Below, one piece after another: positions 55,346 to 64,000 of a DNA stretch of 64,000 nucleotides (within the stretch, counting starts at the first letter, position 1; every line of letters starts with the position of its first letter). Source of the stretch: Macrotis lagotis (lineage: Eukaryota; Chordata; Mammalia; Peramelemorphia; Peramelidae). The notes under the pieces were generated by a model. That model was not told the DNA's origin and searched no databases. It saw only the letters and a list, made by a program, of their open reading frames with translations. The stretch is taken from NCBI RefSeq assembly GCF_037893015.1, contig NC_133666.1, forward strand, positions 468,249,642-468,313,641, written 5' to 3'. Position numbers and translations under genes: made by a program.

Positions 55346-56184
55346 ACCCAAGCTTCTGAAAGATTTTATAATATTTGTTTTTGACTATTTTGAGGTCCAA
55401 AATAAGCCAGGCTTATATTTTGGCTCAGTCATTTTTCATATAGATAAGCTTGACATAGGAGAGTTTCATATATGAGATGAATTCTTGATAGTATATGTTA
55501 TGAGTATACATTTTTACAAAAAAATAAAAGAGATCTATTTATTGAAATCAGTAAATGTCTTGAAAATATGGATTGGTTTCCATGTGGACTTTAGACTGCA
55601 TTTGGTCTCTGAGTATCTTCTGAACCCCAGGAAGAAGCCTTGAGAAACATTTTTCAGTGAGCAGTCAGAATGCAGGGTGACCCACTTGAGCTATGAGCTA
55701 GGAATTCCATGAGCAGAAGTGGCCCCAGATGAGGAATGTAGTGGCCCAGCACACAGTTTCCCCTCCTTCAAAGATCCCTAGATCCTCCAACCTTGAACTT
55801 AGAAGGCATCATAAAATAAAATTTCTTATCAATCATCAGGCCTATCATGGGGGGGGGGAATATACTGACAATATAGAAAGGAACTTGTGCTGAGATATTC
55901 CTTTTCCCATCCCAATCACAGTGGTCCTCAGCTTGCAATGTTTTGCATTCTTTTCTAGGATTCCATCAGAAGACTCCACACTTCTGGGAACAGCTGCCAT
56001 CTCTCTGCTTACCTATCCCCATCCTTTTTCAATGGCCTTCTCTTTTGAATGACTCAGTCTGTGAAATAGTCTTTTCCAGGGCTGCATGCAGACAACCATG
56101 GGGATTTATACCTTCAACATAATCACTGGTCTTCTCTATAGTTGTATTGAAAGATTTCCCTTTTTCCTATTCCTCTGACAAAGC

Positions 56185-56410
56185 AGAATCATGGAATCAT
56201 AGATTTTTCAATGAGAAGGATCCTCAGACATCACCTAGTCCACCCCTCTAATTAAACCCCACTCCTTCTAGGGAAACTGAGGCATCGGGAATTAAGTGAC
56301 ATGTTCAAGATTGCACAAATGATAGCAGAATTTGTATTTGAATATTTGAAGTTTGTATCCCCAGCTTAGCACAGTTTGGCTTAATAAATATTTACTAATT
56401 GATTGATTGG
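56185..56410. mobile_element. THER/MIR SINE followed by L2-type tail
   Basis: AATCATGGAATCATAGATTT, CATCACCTAGTCCACCCCTC and GAAACTGAGGCATCGGGAAT are followed by GTATCCCCAGCTTAGCACAG and TAATAAATATTTACTAATTG, an L2-like end. Confidence 0.6.
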
Positions 56411-56419
56411 ACCTCTTTA

Positions 56420-57843
56420 AATAGTAAATATTAATATTCAAAGATTTCATTTTTTAAAAAAAACTGGATTTGCTATTTAAATGCTATCAGGAATGACCAA
56501 GGAGGAAACTACCTCTCCTAGTGTAGATTGGCACTTTCTCTGAAATTTCGGACTTTAGACAGTTGCCTGGAAACCATTAAGAAGTTGAATGACCTACCCA
56601 GGGTTAACAGCCAGAATGTGTCAGAGGAGGGATTGAAAACCATCTTCTCCTGACTAGAGATTATGCCTTATTGTTTAAGTCTGTATTTGCAGACATTAAG
56701 ACATGCAGGTGTATTTTAACTTAGACAGTTGCCATGTTCCTGAATAAAGGTATCTTTAAAAGGAGAAGCCTACTATTTAAAGGAATCCTATGATGAATCG
56801 TTCTGTAAAGTGAGACATCTTTCATAAGGTGAATCATCATTTCCTTTGTATCATTTTTTTTAAGTTCAACTCTTTGTATATTAAGTTAACTTGAAACAAA
56901 ACAAGCTTATATAAGATAATCCTGTCAAGGTTGCATATTTACTTTGAGCTGGGGAATAAAACCATCCTGGCAGAATATTATCTTCTCTCACTTCTGCAGA
57001 GCAGAAGGCACCTCACAATATACTCTGTGGGCAAATCATTCCTTTTTCTTTGCACCTGGGTCTTTCTCTATAGGGCTTAATTCAATTCAATTAAATGTAC
57101 ACCAATAAGCCTATACAAACCATTATTGTGGGGCGGAAATCTATAAACTATTTATGTAGTAAATGCAAAATAATTTTGAGAGCTGATGTGGGGAATTATT
57201 ACAGCTGAATGATCAAAAGAGAATTTCTAGAAGAAATTGCTATAGGCAGTAACGCTTGAGTTGAGCCATCAAGGAAGCTAGAAATTCCCAAAGGTGAGAA
57301 TTCTATTTAAAGGACAGCTTGTGCAAAGAAACTGAGTCATGATATAGGTTACTTTGGATGGAATTTAGGATATTAGGGATTAGAACAATCAATTGTAGTT
57401 CATTTGATTCCTAGAGAAGTTAGTCATTTTCAGTCATTACCCAATTTGTCAATCAAAAACCATTTATTGTACCAGAATTTTAGGAGGTTTTGCCAACCAC
57501 TATATGGGAAGGAGCTTAATCAGAGGATTTCATTTTATAGAGTTTACTATTCCAGATGGATCCCACTGATCATCAGCTAAATACAGACCACTGAAAAACA
57601 TGAACTGTATGATAAAAATGTGCCTCCATCATGTTTGAATATTGTCACTGGCTGTTTATCTTTTCCTCTCACATTCTGAGCCAAAGATAAAGTTATTCCT
57701 TCCATATTGTGAAGGTGAGGTGTGTGGTACTTCTGCCATCTGGAAAATCCACATAATATTTTTTGGCTCTCCCTTTGTAGGAGAGAGAAGAAATCGCAAT
57801 TATTATGGTATTAAAAGATAAAATTGGTTGACATTATATAATG

Positions 57844-57898
<55 letters not shown>

Positions 57899-59740
57899 TT
57901 TCTGAGTTTCTAAACTTTTTCTTTGTTGTCTGTTGGCCAGCTCTTATTGTCTGCTGTTTCTACAAAAATCTCCCTAAATTCTCATTAAATTTCTTATGCG
58001 GACTCATGATATAAGGAAACCTCAATAGGGAAAACGGTGATGTGAAAGGGATAGATGTACCTAAGTGGGAACATTTCTTCTACAGAGATCCAAACCTTTT
58101 TCTAAGAATCAACTGGCAAAGAGACATGTTGGATATGTACAAGAACCACAAGTCCAGATTGACAGAAAAACGTAAACAAGAAGCAATAATAACATAACGT
58201 CCATGAAGGTTAGTACTTAAAGCATTAAGATATGAAACAGTTTGTAGAATTGCTGAATGGGAAGGTATTTCCAACTTTACTTTAGATCTTAACAGACAAT
58301 TTCTTTCAGGTCTTCTGTCAAGCTTGACCAGGGGTTGGGTACATCTATTGTTTGTGGTCATTTTGGTCTCTAAGAAGTGCAGTAGTGGATGTAAGGGACA
58401 CTTGTCTAGTTCAGCTAAGGACTCAGCAACTCCCAAAGTGACCTCCAAGACTGAACATACCCATTTGACTGTTGCTTTGTTACCTATGCTCAGAGAAGAG
58501 ACTAAGCTCAATTTTCCTACACTAACTGGTCTAGTTGTCCAATGAGAACAATCATTAAGTTGCTTATGTGGAGAAGTCTCAAGTTACTTGCTTTCTGTCA
58601 CTGGGAGAGTTAAAAGAAGAGAGAGATAAAGGACAGAATCATTCTTTTATAAATTTCAGAATAGGCTCATAGGTTTAGCAGGCAATCTAATCTAATAAAT
58701 TTTTGATGTAGCCTTTCTTCTCTCCAACAGCTGTTATAGAATGGAAGGTCAAGGGACACCCCAGGGTTTTTCATATCCAAACTGAAAAGATTTTTTATGT
58801 TGAGCCACATGTGTCCCCAGAACCCTGTAGGCTCTCATGAATGCTCCATGGGGGTTTAACCCCAGTACTCATGGGAAAACCACGGGGCTAGACTCCATAG
58901 GGGAAATGACTCAGCGGCTACATTTTAAAATGTCATGTTGGTAACATCTATGGGAAACAAATACTGGTTATCTGAATGAATGAAATAATCTTTCTCTTCT
59001 AAATTCCAGATTGCCCATATATATTCCTTTGAATAGAAAGCTAATTGGCCCCATTCACAAAATAAGGGATGATGAACCATAGGGTTTCTTGGGGCAGCTT
59101 TTGCCCTTGAGTCCTATGATTCTATGCAATCTTTTGAAAGTAGAAGGTAACATAGTTCCTACTAGAAGATAACCATAATCCCTGGTTGTAAGAACAACTG
59201 TAGGTCTACAGACTATGTGGAAAGCAGTATACATCATTTTCCTCTTAGTACTTCTCTCCATTCATTTTCTCCCAACACCAAGGCTACTTATATTGTTATC
59301 ATCTAACCTACACTTGTACCAAACTTTTTACTCCTGGAAGCAGAGTTTAGGTTATGGGCCTGGAACCCCATGGCTTCTTGAGTTGGTATCCAGTTGGATA
59401 CAGTCACTAATAAAACTAATTTGTATTATGAGTGGTTTAATTTCCTTGACTCCATTTTTGGTGTCAGTACAAATCAAGAGGTAAAAATCACTTTTCTAGA
59501 CATTATACTCTTTTAGTTTCTCTATTGAATTTGTTTCCTGGGATGTGTCATCTGTAATCTTCTAACCTGTTTGGTCATAGCATTGTGTTGGGAGAAAGGT
59601 TGGACTGTTACCATCAAAGCTGCTATTTCAGCCTGACATGATTTTCTGTCTTTGATAGGTTTGTTTGCTTTCTGGATGGTTTCAGACTACTCCCAGTCTA
59701 GTTAGCACCTCTTATCTTCTCCCAGTCTCATTGCCTTGAT
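56420..59740. other. Repeat-poor unique sequence with (TA)n
   Basis: About 3.3 kb almost free of recognisable transposons, apart from a (TA)n run at about 57843-57895. The longest frame is a 143-codon minus-strand one (58511-58080). It has Cys/Ser/Leu-rich composition, no recognised domain, no clear start context and an opposing overlapping frame. I do not call it a gene. Confidence 0.5.
57843..57895. repeat. (TA)n microsatellite
   Basis: About 26 uninterrupted TA units. Confidence 0.97.
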
Positions 59741-59747
59741 TTTCCCC

Positions 59748-59992
59748 TGTTATTGTTCAGTTGTGTCAATCATGCCCAACTCTTCATGACCCCATTTGAG
59801 ATTTCTAGACAAAGATATTGGGATAGTTTGCCAGTTTCTTCTCCAGCTCATTTTGTAGATGAGGAAACTGAGACAAACAGGGTGAAGTGACTTGCTCAGG
59901 ATCACACAGCTAGTAAGTGTCTGAGGATGAATTTGAATTCAGAACTTCCTAATTCTAGGCCTTGCTCTCTATCTTCTGTACTACATAATTGA
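59748..59992 (-). mobile_element. Mar1-type SINE, reverse
   Basis: TTATTGTTCAGTTGTGTCAA, TGCCCAACTCTTCATGACCC, TTCTTCTCCAGCTCATTTTG, GATGAGGAAACTGAGACAAA and GATCACACAGCTAGTAAGTG. Confidence 0.92.
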
Positions 59993-60264
59993 TCTTTTTA
60001 AATTTTATTTTCCCTACCCATAGCCAATGGAGACTTGAATTATGCTCTGTGTTACTTGTCACGTGACAGATAAGTATGGAGAGTTTACTTTCCTCCTGCT
60101 TTAACATCTTTTCACCTGATTGTTCTTCCACCAAAAAAGGCCTGAAGAGGAGTTTCTTCAAGGCTTAAGAACCAGAAATCTGAAGACTCTAAGAAAATAT
60201 GAATCTTGACACTTTCCAATTCATCAAGTTTTTGTTTCTTTTGGTCTTACAAAGCTTTATGCCC

Positions 60265-60545
60265 TTTGGTGCTCAAGCTTCCCACCCAGAGTCCTGAGTT
60301 TCTATCTCTTTCACTATCTCCCTTCAAGTTCAGCTAAAATCTCATCTTCTATAGGAAGTCTTTCCTGATCCTTTTTTTGATTATTTGATTATTTAATACA
60401 TAGTTTTTTTGGTACATATTTATATGTTGTCTCCCCCATTAGACATTGAGTTCTTCAACATCAAAGACTATCTTTTTACATTTCTTTGTATTCCAACACT
60501 TAGCACTATGTAAGTGCTTCAAAAATGCTTGTAAATTGGGGTAAA
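60265..60545 (+). mobile_element. L2-type LINE 3' end
   Basis: GTTCAGCTAAAATCTCATCT, TAGGAAGTCTTTCCTGATCC, TCCCCCATTAGACATTGAGT and TATTCCAACACTTAGCACTA match the L2 3' UTR in order. Confidence 0.75.
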
Positions 60546-60599
60546 CAATTCCCATCACATGATATCTCTTTACAGTAGAGCTCACAAACAGGGATGCAG

Positions 60600-61000
60600 T
60601 GTCATTAAATGTGATTTCAAGGACCACTGAATTGATAGAGGACAAGAGTGACCTGAGGGACCATCTAGTTTTGCTTCATTTTCCAGATGAGGAAGTAGGG
60701 GCCTGGACAGGTGAATTGGGGAAGGAATTATGGTGCCTCAGAAAAACTGCTAAATTTGTAGTCATAGATCTGTCACTATCCACCTATGTGACCTTTAGAA
60801 AGTCACTTAAACTCTTGGGGCCCAAGTTTTCTCATTTTTAAAATGACAGAGTTGTTGACCCCTTCAAATACTCTTCCATCTCTAAGTCTATGATCGTATG
60901 AGGTCACATCTTCTAAGTTACATAGGATAGTTAATATCAGTGTTGGTTTTAAAACTCAAGACTCCTAATATCTAGCACAGTGTTCTTTTTTACCACATCA
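60600..61000. mobile_element. THER-type SINE with nested forward MIR
   Basis: The outer element begins GACCTGAGGGACCATCTAGT and TTTTCCAGATGAGGAAGTAG, and appears to resume after about 60895 (AGACTCCTAATATCTAGCAC). Between them a forward MIR-like unit runs from ATTATGGTGCCTCAG through CTATGTGACCTTTAGAAAGT to CTCTTCCATCTCTAAGTCTA. Confidence 0.5.
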
Positions 61001-61364
61001 CATGGCCTCTCATTTTGACCATGGTGAGGGCCATTTTCATACTAAATGAATTCTTAAATTTTAAAATTAAGTTGATGGTATTACTGGCTCAAGATCAGCA
61101 AAATAAAACCTTCCTTTCAACAAGAAAATCAAACATGCCGAATACGTCCTCCCCCAAAAGATTTATTTATGGCTTTCTTTTTAAAATTCTTTCCTTTGGT
61201 TTGGTTAAGACGTGCATAGGGTTCTTTGAAGTGGGCTAGACATGTTTTTTGCATGTGTGTGCAGCTGTTTCACTCTGCAGAGCTGGTATAGAGAAACCAC
61301 TTTTTTTTCATATGAATTATAGTCATTGACATGGTGGGTTGTGTGTAAGAACCAAGACTCTTAG

Positions 61365-61465
61365 GTTGTTAGAGCTAGAAAGGCTTTGAGATATGGCGAA
61401 GTCCAATCTTTTATTTTGCAGATGAGGATATTGAGGTCCAGAGCTGCTGGGAAGTGACTTAAGGC
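61365..61465 (-). mobile_element. THER/MIR-type SINE fragment
   Basis: GTTGTTAGAGCTAGAAAGGC, TTATTTTGCAGATGAGGATA and GAAGTGACTTAAG. Confidence 0.55.
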
Positions 61466-61574
61466 TTACTGTATTATTTCAGCATATATATGTAACCATT
61501 GTATTACACAATTGTTATTGGAAAGCTGTCTATATAGATATTTACAATTTCTACAATCCAGCTTTTTTGATATC

Positions 61575-63250
<1,676 letters not shown>

Positions 63251-64000
63251 CAGTTTTAGTTCTGGACATTTTCTCTTAAAATAGAACTGTTGCTTTTCTG
63301 ATTGGCTAAAGAAAAGGCTAGGGCACCTCATGCTAAAGTTCATTGGCTGGGAATTCACAAAATCTTTGTGTGAAAGCCTATTGAGATTATTGCTCTCTGT
63401 GGTTCCCTAGTCTGAGAGAAATCCTGTGTTTCCTTCCACTGAAAATTGGGAGGGGATAATACAGGTTTTTACATCATTTTTGCTAGGAGTTCTAAGCCAG
63501 AAGAGGCTTAGGAATGATAAGGCAAAATAAAATCTACTATTTCCAGATTGGAAGGGACTTGGAAGTTATTTGGGTCAAAGGAACTGTCTGTCACTTAAAA
63601 TTGTAACTTTTTTTTTTCAGCATCCTTTTGTGAGTGGCTGGAAACCACTGCTTCCTCTGCTGAAGAAAAAGAATGATTTTCCCAACAGAAGAGTGGTGAG
63701 GACCAAATATGGAGCAGTTAGGAGAAAAGACTCTTCAAGCAGATTGTTCCTAAAAGGACTAGAGACAGCCAAGTTTGCAATCTAGAGTTGTGGGTTGTTG
63801 CCCTGGGAAGGTGGGTTTCTTCACCCATGTACCTCCAACTAATTTTCTAAAAACATAAACCCACTTTCCTCCAAGGATGCTCCCATTTCGGTGGGAGAAT
63901 GTGAACCATGTTTATAGGTATACTGGGATGTTTAGATTATTCCTGGTTTTTTCCTTCTGCATAAATGTTTTGATTATTCCTATTTTTTTCCTGTTACTAA
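63251..64000. other. Unassigned sequence, one weak exon-like block
   Basis: No transposon recognised. A T-rich tract ending TTTTTTTTTCAG (to about 63620) precedes an open frame, HPFVSGWKPLLPLLKKKNDF and onward, which contains a possible donor GTGAGG near 63695 and otherwise stops at about 63783. This fits a splice-acceptor pattern but is short and matches no protein I know. Confidence 0.25.

Noticed and set aside
58080-58511. A 143-codon minus-strand frame as a gene
   Set aside because: No family recognised, overlapped by an opposing frame of similar quality, with no promoter or splice evidence. Retained only as a lead under the repeat-poor island.

Overview
The window looks like a gene-poor stretch of a marsupial nuclear genome, either intergenic or deep intronic. 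The main clue is a SINE whose best copies share a head (GGCGGCTAGGTGGC, then GGAGTCAGGAGTACCTG), a body (CAGACACTTAATAATTACC) and a tail (ACCCCATTTGCCTTGCAAAAACCT). This matches the CORE-SINE lineage I know as WSINE1-like from Australasian marsupials. Mar1-type SINEs, MIR/THER-type SINEs, RTE-clade LINEs, L2 and a marsupial-style L1 support the same reading. A dasyurid-like animal is my guess, but the order cannot be proven from the sequence alone. I found no intact host protein-coding gene, no tRNA or rRNA gene, no CRISPR array and no LTR retroelement I could support.

Layout: 1-10 kb holds L2 remnants, WSINE1-like and Mar1 SINEs, two hAT-type DNA elements and long microsatellites. 10.5-14.4 kb is a decayed RTE-type LINE on the minus strand with readable endonuclease and reverse-transcriptase motifs. 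15.2 kb carries a composite SINE. 17.1-19.4 kb is a second RTE/BovB-like LINE on the minus strand, broken up by SINEs. 21.9-23.7 kb is repeat-poor. 24-31 kb mixes SINEs, a hAT fragment, a locally duplicated 150-bp segment, a 34-bp minisatellite and microsatellites. 31.675-38.449 kb is a near-full-length, dead L1 on the plus strand, bounded by a 16-bp target-site duplication and interrupted by two WSINE1-like insertions. 38.5-56 kb is mostly scattered SINEs plus another 3' fragment of the first RTE family (54.5-55.2 kb). 56.4-59.7 kb is again repeat-poor. 60-63.25 kb contains L2 sequence, into which a processed RPL17 pseudogene has been inserted (61.62-62.27 kb).

The window is best read as layered transposon history rather than a working genetic system. 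Nested insertions and target-site duplications give a relative order: L2, MIR/THER and hAT elements are oldest, then RTE LINEs with Mar1-type SINEs, then L1, and the WSINE1-like SINEs are youngest. No strong candidate for a new biological system was found. The most interesting leads are two short unassigned repeat families, a roughly 40-bp inverted-repeat-like insertion, a composite SINE sharing a module with the flank of an RTE element, and a strong G-run tract between the two L1 reading frames.
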